Part shown: positions 47,068 through 58,500 of the stretch, one piece after another
How the letters are laid out: each line of letters starts with the position of its first letter
Numbering within the stretch: position 1 is the first letter of the stretch
From: Magnolia sinica
Lineage: Eukaryota; Streptophyta; Magnoliopsida; Magnoliales; Magnoliaceae
Assembly (NCBI RefSeq): GCF_029962835.1
Contig: NC_080574.1
Span: 40,243,501-40,307,500, forward strand
DNA length: 64,000 nt
Direction of reading: 5' to 3'
Notes under the pieces: generated by a model
What the model saw: only the letters and a program-made list of their open reading frames with translations
Databases searched by the model: none
Told to the model about the DNA's origin: nothing
Made by a program: the position numbers and the translations under genes

Positions 47068-47252
47068 ATTTTTGCAGAATTTTCTTCCTTCAGACGGTCA
47101 ATTTCAGCAAATGCAGAAGATAGAGCTTCTTCTTTCCTTGAAATTGCAAATGTAACTTCTGTGAACTTCGACACAAGATCACTTTCAAGTTCTGAAACCC
47201 ATCCCTTTAGAAAATGAATTTCATCCTCCACTGACTTCTTTAGCTTGTAAGC
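47068..47252 (-). pseudogene. captured coiled-coil exon
   Basis: On the minus strand a 185-bp exon begins after ...TATAAAG and ends at a GTAAGC donor. It is open throughout: 'AYKLKKSVEDEIHFLKGWVS', 'ELESDLVSKFTEVTFAISRK' and 'EEALSSAFAEIDRLKEENSA' run consecutively, with a leucine-heptad character suggesting a coiled coil. The splice borders and absence of stops indicate an exon taken from a host gene. The parent is probably a large coiled-coil protein such as a kinesin-like or filament-like protein, but I cannot name it. Confidence 0.55.
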
Positions 47253-47749
47253 CTTTATAAAACAGCATTTGTACACACAATCAAACAAGCATGCCTTTAT
47301 ACACATCTCAAAAGGAAGAAAGATAAAAAAAAACACTTATATATGAAGAAGTCAAAAATGTACCTACAAATCTTTTAAACTATGGCAAAATCCAACATGA
47401 GTAATGTGTTCAAACCTAGGATGGATTTTTAAACTCAAAACTCCAACTCAAACACACTAAAATATGTGACTTACTATAAAAAGTAAACTTACTATTTACA
47501 GACAATATCCATTCCTACTAGACTTCATGGTTTTCTACCAAAAGTAGTAACAGCCCAATTTGGCCTAACCACATTATTCTCCTAATTTTTCGGAGCCCTT
47601 TTCATGTTGGCACGTCTCCGACAACTCAGAAGGATCAAAAGTTATATGCAATCTAAAACTTACCATTTATAGTAAAAATGAAAATAAAATGGACTTTTGA
47701 CACTTCATCAGATAAAATCTCATAAATTCGACGTGGGCAACCCGGCATA
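47253..47749. other. non-coding CACTA 2 interior
   Basis: Intron-like AT-rich sequence between the captured exon and the array. No other feature. Confidence 0.4.
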
Positions 47750-50700
47750 GTGGGTTTGAGATCGGGTTTAGTTTGGATTTTCAAGTTTAGGTTTAGGTTA
47801 ATGAGTTAAGATTAGGATTAGGTGTAGGTTGAGGTTTAAGGATTTGAGAATACATTTAGGTTTTAGGTTTAGGTTTAAGTTTTAGGTTTAGGTTAAGGTT
47901 TTAGGTTTAAGTTAGGTTTAGGTGTAGGTTATAGGTTATAAATTATAGGGTATAGCTTTAGGGAATTGAGAATAGGTTAAGGTTTAGGTTTAGGTTTAGG
48001 AAATCAGGTTCGGGTTCGGGATCGGGTTTAGGTTTGGGTTTTCAAGTTTAGGTTTAGGTTCAGGTTAGGGAGTTGAGATTAGGATTAGGTGTAGGTTTAG
48101 GTTTTGGAATTTGAGAATACGTTTAGGTTTTAGGTTTAGGTTTAGGTTTTAGGTTTTAGGTTTAGGTTTAGGTTTTAGGTTTAGGCCAAGGTTAGATTAT
48201 CGGTTATAAGTTTAGGTTATAGGTTATAGGTTATAGGTTAAGGTTTAGTTTATAGGTTTTGGTTTTGGTTTAGGTTAAGGTTAAGGTTTAGGTTTAAGTT
48301 ATATGTTATAGGTTATAGGTTATGGCTTTAAGGAATTGAGAATAAGTAAAGGTTTAGGTTTAGGAAATCGGGTTCGAGTTCGGGATCAGGTTTAGGTTTG
48401 GGTTTTCAAGTTTAGGTTTAGGTTTAGGATAGGGAGTTAAGATTAGGATTAGGTGTAGGTTTAGGTTTAGGGATTTGAGAATACATTTAGGTTATAGGTT
48501 TAGGTTTAGGTTTTAGGTTTAAGTTAAGGTTAGGTTATCGCTTATAAGTTTAGGTTATAGGTTATAGGTTATAGGTTATAGGTTAAGGTTTAGTTTATAG
48601 GTTTTAGTTTAGTTTAATGTTTAGGTTTAGGTTATATATTATAGGTTATAGGTTAGCTTTAAAGAATTGAGAATAGGTTAAGGTTTAAGTTTAGGAAATC
48701 GGGTTCGGGTTCGGGATCAGGTTTAGGTTTGGGTTTTCAAGTTTAGGTTTAGGTTTAGGTTAGGGAGTTGAGATTAAGATTAGGTGTAGGTTTAGATTTA
48801 GGGATTTGAGAATACATTTAGGTTTTAGGTTTAGGTTTAGGTTTTAGGTTATAGGTTTAGGTTTAGGTTAGGTTATCGGTTATGAGTTTAGGTTATAGGT
48901 TAAGGTTTAGTTTATAGGTTTTGGTTTAGGTTAAGGTTTTGGTTATAGGTTAAGCTTATAGGTTTTGGTTTAGGTTTAGGTTTAGGTTTTAGGTTAGGTT
49001 AAGGTTATAGGTTTAGGTTAGGTTTAGGTTTAGGTTATAGGTTATAGGTTATAGGGTATAGGGTATAGCTTTAGGGAATTGAGAATAGGTTAAGGTTTGG
49101 GTTTAGGAAATCAGGTTCGGGTTCAGGATCGGGTTTAGGATCGGGTTTAGGTTATAGGTTTAGGTTTAGGTTATAGGTTATAGGTTTAGGTTACAGGTTT
49201 AGGTTAGGGAGTTGAGATTAGGATTAGGTGTAGGTTTAGGTTTAGAGATTTGAGAATACATTTAGGTTTTAGGTTTATGTTTAGGTTTTAGGTTTAGGTT
49301 TAGGTTTTAGGTTTTAGGTTTAGGTTAAGGTGAGGTTATCGGTTATAAGTTTAGGTTATAGGTTATAGGTTATAGGCTATAGGTTATAGGTTAAGGTTTA
49401 GTGTATAGGTTTTGGTTTAGGTTATAGGTTAAGCTTATAGGTTTTGGTTTAGGTTTAGGTTATAGGTTATAGCTTTAGGGAATTAAGAATAAGTTAAGGT
49501 TTAGGTTTAGGAAATCGGGTTCAGGTTTGGGATCGGGTTTAGGTTATAGGTTTAGGTTTAGGTTATAGGTTATAGGTTCAAGTTACAGGTTTAGGTTTAG
49601 GTTAGGTTATAGGTTATAGGTTTAGGTTATAGGTTATAGGTTATAGGTTATAGGTTAAGGTTTAGGTTTAGGTTATAGGTTTAGGGTGTGGTTTAGGTTT
49701 AGGGACTTGAGAATACATTTAGGTTTTAGGTTTAAGTTTAGGTTTTAGGTTTAGGTTTAGGTTTAGGTTTAGGTTATAGGTTTAGGTTTAGGTTATAAGT
49801 GTAGGTTATAGGTTTAAGTTTTCGAGTTCGGGTTTGGGTTCGGGTTTGGGTTATATGTTTGGGTTAAAGTGTAGGTTTAAGTTATGTGAATTAAGTTTAG
49901 GTTATAGGTTTAGGTTTAGGTTCATGTTATAGGTTTAAGTATAGGCTAAGGATTTAGGGATTCAGATTCGGGTTCGGGATCGGGTTTAGGTTTGGGTTTT
50001 CAATTTTAGGTTTAGGTTTAGGTTAGGGAGTTGAGATTAGGATTAGGTGTAGGTTTAGGTTTAGGAATTTGAGAATACATTTAGGTTTTAGGTTTAAGTT
50101 TAGCTTTTAGGTTTAGGTTATAGGTTTAGGTTTAGCTTATAGGTTTAGGTTTAGGTTAGGTTATAGGTTAAGGTTTATGTTTAGGAAATCGGGTTTGGGT
50201 TGTAGGTTTAGGTTATAGGTTATAGGTTATAGGTTATAGCTTTAGGGAATTGAGAATAGGTTAAGGTTTAGGTTTAGGAAATCGGGTTCGGGTTCGGGAT
50301 CGGATTTAGGCTTGGGTTTTCAACTTTAGGTTTAGGCTTTGGAGTTGAGATTATGATTAGGTGTAGGTTTAGGTTTAGGGATTTGAGAATACATTTAGGT
50401 TTTAGATTTAGGTTTAGGTTTTAGGTTTAGGTTAAGGTTATAGGTTTAGGTTATAGGTTATAGGTTTAGGTTTAGGTTTAGGTTTTAGGTTTAAGTTAAG
50501 GTTAGGTTATAGGTTATAAGTTTAGGTTATAGGTTGAGGTTTAGGTTTTAGGTTTAGGTTATCGGTTTTGGTTTAGGTTAAGGTTATAGGTTTTGGTTTT
50601 GGTTTAGGTTTAGGTTTAGGTTTTAGGTTTAGGTTAAGGTTATAGGTTTAAGTTATAGGTTTAGGTTAGGTTTAGATTATAGGTTATAGGTTATAGGTTT

Positions 50701-51008
50701 AGGGAATTGAGAATAGGTTAAGGTTTAGGTTTACGTTATAGGTTATAGGTTATAGGTTTAGGGAATTGAGAATAGGTTAAGGTTTAGGGATTTGAGAATA
50801 CATTTAGGTTATAGGTTTAGGTTTTAGGTTTAGGTTAAGGTTAGGTTATAAGTTATAAGTTTAGGTTATAGGTTATAGGTTATAGGTTAAGGTTTAGGTT
50901 ATAGGTTTTGGTTTAGGGTTAGGTTTAGGTTATAGGTTATAGCTTTAGGGAATTGAGAATAGGTTTAGGTTATAGGTTTAGGGTGTGGTTTAGGTTAAGG
51001 GTGTGGTC
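47750..51008 (+). repeat. 3.3-kb degenerate telomere-like array (TTTAGG)
   Basis: TTTAGG hexamers mixed with TTATAGG and TTTTAGG. The G-rich strand is plus. A marker GGGTTCGGGTTCGGGATC (with variants) recurs near 48008, 48370, 48701, 49117, 49517, 49965 and 50283, giving a higher-order unit of about 320-450 bp. The reverse complement of this marker flanks the array in CACTA 1. The right junction, reverse-complemented, is GGGACCACACCCTTAACC, almost identical to CACTA 1 at 20803. Confidence 0.93.
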
Positions 51009-51009
51009 C

Positions 51010-51541
51010 CTACAAATACAGATATAAACACAGCCTGTCCAAATGGCCAGGCCCCTCAAATGTTGTCCATAGAAAATGGACAGCTTCATCATGGTCATAA
51101 CAACGGTTCCCACCTTCCAGGAACCCCCGCTCATCCGAATAGCTCCGACGCACATCCGGGTCTGTTCCATTAATTTCTAGCAAATACATAAATACGGCCT
51201 GTCCAAATGGCCAAGCCCCTCCAATGCTGTCCATAGAAAATGGACAGCTTCATCATGGTTATAACAGCGGTTCCCACCTTCTAGGGACCCCCGCTCATCC
51301 GAATAGCTTCGACGCACATTCGGGTCTGTTCCATTAATTTCTAGCAAATACATAAACACGACCTGTCCAAATGGTCAGGCCCCTCCAATGCTATCCATAA
51401 AAAATGGACAACTTTATCATGGTCATAACAGCGGTTCTCACCTTCAAGGGACCCCCGCTCATCCGGATAGTTCCGACGCACATCTGGGTCTGCTTCATTA
51501 ATTTCAAGCAAATACATAAACACTGCCTATCCAAATGGTCT
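51010..51541 (-). repeat. 164-bp tandem repeat, about 3.2 copies, inverted relative to CACTA 1
   Basis: GACGCACATCCGGGTCT blocks start at 51147, 51311 and 51475, and CCTGTCCAAATGG blocks are also 164 bp apart. It adjoins the array on the same side as in CACTA 1 once orientation is corrected. Confidence 0.88.
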
Positions 51542-51559
51542 GCACATCGTTCGTCAATT

Positions 51560-52560
51560 GTGGACCCACCTTAAGGCATGTACTATATATCACTCTGTCC
51601 ATCTATCCAAATGGCATGGACCCCACTGCATGTATGTGCTTCATCCATACCATCTAGTCGTTTGGCAGAGATCATTTCATGGCGTTACATAGAGAATGAG
51701 GCAAATCCAGATCATTGGTGGGCCACGTGTATGGATCCACCTTAGTGTATATGTTTTATTCACACCGCCCATCTGGACGGTGTGATACCCACGAGATATG
51801 GGGTTTTTTTAATCCATACCGTCCATCCGTTCTGGATGGGCGGGACCCACCTCAATGTAAGTGTTTTAGCCACGTGGCCCATCCCACACGTGTGGGTGGG
51901 ACCCACCTTGATGTAAGTGTTTTAGCCACGTGGCCCATCCCACACATGTGGGTGGGATCCACATTGATGTATTTATTATATCTGCACCGTCCAGATCTTC
52001 TGGACGGTGGCCACACCCTGATGTAAATGTTTTATATCCCCGTTGTCCATCTGTTTTGCTGGGACCCACCTCGGATGTATGTGATTTATTCAAGCCATCC
52101 ATCTGTTTTGCAAACTCTGTGGGGCCTACCGTGATGTAGCATTTTATCTACACCATTTGTCCAGGAGGTGGGGCCCACCTGTTGTATGGTCTTTAAGGCC
52201 CATATGATGGGGCCCACCTGTTAAGTATTTACAGCCCATGAGTTGTGGCCCACCTCAATGTGATGTATTTGAGGCCCATTTATAAGGCCCATAGTGATGT
52301 ATATGCTGCACAGGTATAAGGCCCATTGTGATGTATTTCTGGCTCATTTGGTAATGCCGAATAAGATGTATTTCTGGCCCATATGTCGTGGCCCATTGTG
52401 ATGTGTATTGGTATTCGAGGCCCATGGTTGAGGCCCAATGCGATGTATGTATAGCCAGTTACATTCTGCATGGATCCTTTATATGGGCCACTCCTTGGGA
52501 GCGATGTTGGTTGAATGTCCACATTGATGGGCAATGATGGTTGGATGTCCACATTGTGAC
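51560..52560. repeat. diverged tandem repeats of the GGGACCCACCTTGATGTA type
   Basis: Units of about 53-56 bp (starts 51845, 51901, 51957 and on) of the form ACCCACCTTGATGTAAGTGT...CCGTCCATCTG, grading after 52150 into shorter GGCCCATTGTGATGTAT units. These resemble the termini of the MITE family in this window. Reading frames here are by-products. Confidence 0.65.
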
Positions 52561-52599
52561 CTTTCCTTATGCCTTAATAGGCCCATTCTCACCGATTGT

Positions 52600-53500
52600 C
52601 GATTCTAAGTATCGAGGTTGATTGTCAAGGCCGATTTCGATTGTTGATTCTGATCGTCGATTCTGATTATTAATGCCGAGTCTGATTGACGAGGCTGATT
52701 ATTGATCGACTCCGATTATCATGACCAATTGTTGATTCCAATTGATGTGACCGATTTATCGATTCTGATTATCGATCGATTTCGATTGTCCTGACCGATT
52801 GCCGATTCTGATTGACGTAACCGATTTGCCGATTCTAATTATCGATTGATTTTGATTGTCGTGACCGATTGTCAATTTCGATTATCGATCGATTCCGATT
52901 GTCGTAGTCAATTGCTAATCAGCGATCGAGGCCGATTGTCTTGACCGATTGCCGATTTCAGTTGACGTGACCGATTTGCTGATTCTGATTATCAATCGAT
53001 TCCAATTGTCCTGGCCGATTGACGATTTCGATTGACGCGAACGATTTACCAATTTTGATTATCGATCGATTCTGATTGTCATGACCGATTGCCGATTCCG
53101 ATCGACGTGACCGATTTGCTGATTCCGATTATCGATCGATTTCGATTATCATGACCGATTACCAATTCAGATCGTCGTGGCCGATTATCGATTAGTGATC
53201 GAGGCTGATTACCATGACCGATTACCGATTAGCGATCGAGGCTGATTATCATGACCGATTACCGATTTCGATCGACGTGATTGATTTGCCCATTTCGATT
53301 ATCGATCGATTCCGATTATCATGACCGATTGTCGATTTCGATCGACATGACCGATTTATCGATACCGATTATCGATCGATTCCGATTGTCATGACCGATT
53401 GTAGATTCTGATTGACGTGACCGATTTGTCGATTCCGATTGTCAATATAGATTCTGATTTGTCGCGGCCGATTTCGATTTGCCGTGGCCGATTATCGAGA
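52600..53500. repeat. 70-bp minisatellite rich in CGATT and ATCGATCGAT
   Basis: GATTATCGATCGATTCCGAT blocks with ATCGATCGAT starts at 52771, 52841, 52991, 53061, 53131, 53301 and 53371 show a 70-bp period with some deletions. Each unit has TGACCGATTGCCGATT and GACGTGACCGATTTG. Confidence 0.8.
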
Positions 53501-53830
53501 CCTATGTGATGTATATACGACACGTAGTTGAGGTTTATTATGATGTGTATTCGGCCTAAGTGATGTATATGCGACCCGTAGTTGAGGCCCATTGTGATGT
53601 GTATTCAGCCCATGTTTAAGGCCTAATGTGATGTATATGAGGCCTATGTGATGAGGCCTATTGTGATGCATTTCAGGGCCAGACAATGTAGCCCATTGTG
53701 ATGTATGTTAGGCTCATGTAAAAGGCCCATCGTGATGTGTTAAGTTCTTGAGTGAGGCCAATGTGTTGTATATTTGGCCCTCGTGCGGGGCCATGGGTCC
53801 ACTGTATGTTAGCATTTATGAGGGTCATGC
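53500..53830. repeat. short GGCCCATTGTGATGTAT tandem repeats
   Basis: A second block of the same short repeats that occupy 52200-52480, lying on the other side of the 70-bp minisatellite. Confidence 0.6.
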
Positions 53831-55525
53831 CTTGTGGGTAATGTTGGTTAAATGTTCACATTATTAAGGTCGATTGTCGATGCTGGTTATTGGTACTGAT
53901 TATGAGTATGTGACTACATAGCATCATGATACATGCCCATACGCTTCATCTGCATGTTTGTTATGAGATGTGGTTACCCATTGCATATGTCATTGAGAAG
54001 ATTGTTAGGAGGCTCCCTGATAGGCGAAGGTTATCTCACATGAGCGCACGGTATGCGCAAGATTGATGCATAACTGGATTGTATGACTCACGCATCTTGC
54101 ATTATGTGCCCTAGCGATATCAGGGTTATAGCCTCCACAGGCATATCATGGATGGTCAGACAGGATACCCAAAATTTATTCTAGCATCGGGCTGTCATAG
54201 ATGGCCCTGGGTGAAAATTCCTAAACCCTTTTGGTACCAGAGGACACCCCAACGTCGAGACCAAGTGGATATATGAGCCCCCGAGTGCCGAATACCAAGA
54301 GGCCGTGTCTCTCACAGTGTCATGGTCAGTTGGGAGGGGGTGTGGCCTTACCCGCCCGAGCATAGAGGGCATAGCTGGGTTGAGTTTGACCAGCTCATGA
54401 ATGGGTCCGCTATCGACGTGCCGGATAGGTATTGGCAGACTATTGGCCAGGGAGATAGTGAGGTTTCTTACACTCACTTGGACTGTGCCACTGGGAGAGA
54501 GACAGTGCCATTTGGAGTGTACTAAACCTCGGTGATGATCCCAAAGAGGAACCATACTGATATGTGGACTTATTGAGTAGGAGTTGCATACTCATACATT
54601 CATTTCATTCACTATCCACTCAGGCTAGCGGTGCGCAACTAATTATTGTGTACCTTCACATGGCCAGGATTTCGGTTGGGCACGCGACTAACCTGAGATC
54701 AGGAGTCTACCATATTGAGTCTGATTATCTAAATTTCGGTATGGGACTGGTTTAGATAAAAGTCCTCTGTGATAGACCCCATATCTTGCGATACTACGTA
54801 CCATCATACAGACTTCACTCCAGCTTAGTCATTTCATTCGCACCGTATATTGCATTGCATCATCAGCATCTGATATTTGGCTTACTATCCCCGCATTGCA
54901 TAGATAATCTACATTGCTTCATCAGTATATGATGTTGTTTCTATTATATTTTTGCATCGCATAGTCTGGATAAGGCTGATGGTGTTATGGGCCTATCAGT
55001 ATGTTTTCGTATTACTCTGATATCGTATAGTTTATGATCTTGCCAGAATTTCTGATATTGTATGATTTATGAGCTTATCAGTATTTTTGCTTACTCTAAT
55101 TACTCTGATATTGCTTACTTGGCACTTATCTTATGCACACACTTTCACCACCTACTAAGATTTTTATAAGCTTATGCACGATAGATGCGTGCAGGTGGCG
55201 TTAGGTTGCAGCAGCGTTGAGCTGGGAGCATGCAGTGGACATCTGGAGCTTTAATTTTCAATATATGTATTTCCCTTTCAGCGTTGTATTCAAATGATTA
55301 TATTAGTGGATATGTGATGATGATGTTGCCTTTGTGATTTGGGTAAACTTGTAGCTATACTTCTTACGAGTAAAATGTACATTGAAAAATCCTCCTTGTA
55401 GGATCCCAAGATCGGAACTTGGCATATGAGCACTGGAAGTCGAGAATGGGATACTATGGAGGCTGTCGGCGCCGGATTCGGCGATCGAAATTCCTGTGAA
55501 TCCGATTTCCAGGTTTAGGGCGTGA
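53831..55525 (+). repeat. possible chromovirus-type LTR fragment
   Basis: The end GGTTTAGGGCGTGATAG resembles the terminal GGGCGTGACA of Del/Tekay-type LTRs. Upstream text such as 'CACCTACTAAGATTTTTATA' and 'GTGCAGGTGGCG' fits the same memory. No gag or pol is attached. Opposed reading frames at 54181-54555 are unsupported. A start boundary was not found. Confidence 0.35.
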
Positions 55526-55684
55526 TAGTGGTCTACTTAGACCTTTAATCTACATAATTTTTTGGCTCATCCACTGAAATCATAAATCAGAATTTATGGG
55601 CGGTTTAGATCAAACGAATATATTCCAATGGGCCCCATGGAGCCCCTTAAGCACTATCAATATCTAATAAGGTTATGGTAAGGA

Positions 55685-55811
55685 GGTAGGTTTTAGCTAC
55701 AGATAAATAGGTTTTAGCTACGGATTAAGTCCATAGCAACTATAGTTAAGGTTTATATTCGTAGCAAAATACAAACGTGGTCTGTATGCTTTGCCCCTTT
55801 TTTTGGTAGTG
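55685..55811. repeat. right subterminal repeats and TIR of CACTA 2
   Basis: GCTACAGATAA, GCTACGGATTAAGTCC and ATTCGTAGC motifs lead to CCCCTTTTTTTGGTAGTG. Confidence 0.8.
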
Positions 55812-55814
55812 CCT

Positions 55815-56329
55815 GTTGTTTACCATTGTCTCTTGGGCATGGTTGGTTGATGGAATCCTTCCTAAACTTTCACAATTCTCTTATGATTAGCTGTGAGATT
55901 AGTAAATTGTTGTTGTTTGCCATAGTCTCCTGGGCATGGTTAGGTGACGGGATCACTTCCAAATCTTCACACTCTTACCTATTGATGATTAGAACCATGA
56001 GAAGTTTAGAGATCTCACAAATCTCTTCTTACCAATTGGACAGGATAGGACTCTGATTCCAGTTGTGTTCTTGAATCATGCAAGGTAGCTTCCCAAATTG
56101 CTACAAGTGGATCCTCTGAATCCCTAGTTTCCTACCTTTGATTTTATAAATTTTAGTTAATTAAATTCACCATTATTTCTCTTAATTCTCCCTAATTTAG
56201 ATTACATCTTCGCCTAGTTCTAGTTCTAGTTAGTTTCAGATTACGAACAAGTTTTCAGTCCCTTAGGATTCGACCTCGGTCTCACTGAGTTTATTACTAC
56301 ATCACAACCCTATACTTGGAGAGTGAACA
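55815..56329 (+). repeat. left LTR, second segment
   Basis: Resumes with GTTGTTTACCATTGTCTC and matches 61320-61824. Ends GAGTGAACA at 56329, one base before AGTTTTTGG of the primer-site region. Confidence 0.9.
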
Positions 56330-56330
56330 A

Positions 56331-56353
56331 GTTTTTGGAGCTGTTGCCGGGGA
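56331..56353 (+). other. primer-binding site, tRNA-Asp type
   Basis: TGGAGCTGTTGCCGGGGA differs from TGGCGCCGTTGCCGGGGA at two positions. The same primer class is used by the element at 1-6442. Confidence 0.8.
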
Positions 56354-56827
56354 TTGATGGTTACGTTTTTCTGAGATTAACTAGTTTTAGAATTAGGTTA
56401 AGATTAGAGTTTTTCTAGTTTTTAATTCTAGGTTTAAGTTTTTCTATTTGATTTCTAGAAACTAACCTAACTTTCTTATTTTGTTGGATCTTGACATAGA
56501 CTTTCTAAATTGGTAATCCCTTTCTAGTTTTTCTGTTTTTCTATTTTTAAGAATAATTTTTATTTTTTAGTTTTAGAAACTTTCTAATTCTAGGATTTTT
56601 TTTCCCTTTTTAGAAACTAACTCATCTTTCTATTTTTGTTTTTAGAAACTTTCTAATGTTAGATTTTCTGTTTTTAGAAACTGACTTGTTTTGTTTTCTT
56701 CTGCAGGATTCTATTATAGAACCTTCTAAATTCGTAAGTTCCTTCTAACTTTTCCTCTACTTACTTCCATATTACTGTAAGATTTTTCTTTTATTTTTAG
56801 GATTAGATTTAGAATTAAGGTTTCACC

Positions 56828-58500
56828 ATGAATGAACAGGAGTGGCTAGAGTGGGCACGTGAGTATGGTAATCTATTTCTAGAAAACGAGTGGTTCCATG
56901 AAAAAGTGTTAGATGCTTATGCTTAGAAACAACCTATGTCTCAAAATTTTTCTGAAACCATGATTGAGAACCGACTGGAATATAATTCACCACCAATTAA
57001 GAAGTCTATAGGCGATCATATGAGGGAGAATAATTACACCCCACCGATCAAGAGAATAGTACGTGATTATTAGAGTGATAATGTGTACCAACAACCATCA
57101 AACTCTCCCACCTATGACTCGTATGACTATGATTAGTGGAAACATCAAGATTGGAGAGATGAACCAATACTGGATTATAGTGACGATTCTCTTAGATCCC
57201 CTACCTTTGAAATCCAAACAGAAACATTCCAAGAGAATTCAATTCAAAATTCTTTCCAAACTCTAGAGCTCAGCCAACAAAATTCACTCCAAAGACTGCA
57301 AGAACTTATAAAAGATATTCAACAGTTGAGTTCACGTGAGGCGATTGTGGAGAACTCTGGTATTTAGAATGAGGAGTTGGATTCTGTTAATGAGTATACA
57401 GTTCAATTTCCCGATGAGTCGATCTCGATGATGGTCCAAGGGAATGGTTAAGAGACGTGGGTGTCTTTCAAATATAATGATAGTAATACACTTCACTCAC
57501 ATGACACACAGGATTTTAATGATGAAGAAGAGGTTAGTTTATGTGAACCTCAACCCAATCTAAGAATAGAATGTGAGGAAAGTGATCTCATCATAAGTGT
57601 GCACTGCACCAAACTAGACTATAATGAGTATTGGGATGACGATCATGAATGTGCAGACCCAGTTCCCCTCGAATTAATCTCAAGTTTGGTCCAGGTCAAC
57701 GATCAAGAAGTACACGAGTGAGCGGTCATAATGAGCTACTCCACTCACCTGACATGTTTGATTTAAAAGTGGATAAGCTCCTTACAACCGACCCTTCTAT
57801 CTCTTATGAGACATATTTGGACGACTCCCCTGAATTGAATGATAATATGATTTGGAAGGTGGACAATTTACTTGATATAACTCTGGATTTGAAACCACCC
57901 AGTTGAGGCCACCATCTGAGCTATACACGTTCGCTGATTCAATGCCTCGACTGAGTAGTTTCAATGAACAGAGTGTTCACATCAATGCTTTACCTATTGA
58001 TTTTCAATTTGTCTATGCAGGACAAGAACAAGAGAGCATATGTCCATCCACTTTCAGAGATGATAGAATCATTGGGCAGATCATCACAAACTTTGATACG
58101 GAAACGAGCCATTCTCAAATGAATTACTCAACTCTTTGGACGATTGCTTGGCACATTTTTCAGATTCAAGCGATCCTATGATTAAAGAAATAGTGGATGC
58201 CTCGCAAGAGAATATCTCAGTAGTTGTTACTAATTAAGAGAACCCTTATTCTGAAGCATCTTCTTCCCCAGATCCTAAATGTCTACCATTAAAAGAGGAG
58301 GAGCTGACAATGGAACCGAAGTCTGGACCTTTGGAATATGTTGAGGCTACATCACTTCTTAAGAAGTTTTCTGAACTTTATTTACTTGTAATCTCTGATT
58401 CACCATAGGATACTAACGTTGAAACTTCTTCTGTCACAAGTAAATCATATATACTTTGGATACCTCAAGCAATTCAACGAAAAAAAATTTTATGAGGTAC
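56828..58500 (+). pseudogene. decayed ORF of the non-autonomous element, no known domain
   Basis: ATG at 56828 opens 'MNEQEWLEWAREYGNLFLEN' and one frame can be followed to 57720 through five stops, each probably a former Gln or Trp codon. It includes 'QRLQELIKDIQQLSSREAI' and 'DFNDEEEVSLCEPQPNL'. After 57720 the text shifts frame: 'DMFDLKVDKLLTTDPSIS', then 'RPPSELYTFADSMPRL'. It is acidic and Ser/Asp-rich, without zinc knuckle, protease or RT motifs. It may be a diverged gag-like protein or an element-specific protein. Confidence 0.5.

Larger units (their letters stand above)
46499..55811. mobile_element. CACTA transposon 2, non-autonomous, carrying a telomere-like array
   Basis: The left end is CACTATAAGAAAAACGGG at 46499. 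The right end, on the minus strand, is CACTACCAAAAAAAGGGGC, finishing at 55811. Target duplication CCT lies at 46496-46498 and 55812-55814. The insertion splits an LTR whose uninterrupted partner reads through at 61310-61325. Subterminal CTACGGATTATATCCGTAG-type motifs are at the left and fewer at the right. Its right end matches the left end of CACTA 1 best, so the two are in opposite orientation. No transposase seen. Confidence 0.9.

Noticed and set aside
52600..53500. CRISPR array
   Set aside because: Regular 70-bp tandem units without unique spacers, in a plant genome; it is a minisatellite.
54181..54555. 124-codon minus-strand frame and its opposing 67-codon frame
   Set aside because: Open on both strands, no domain, inside LTR-like sequence of CACTA 2.
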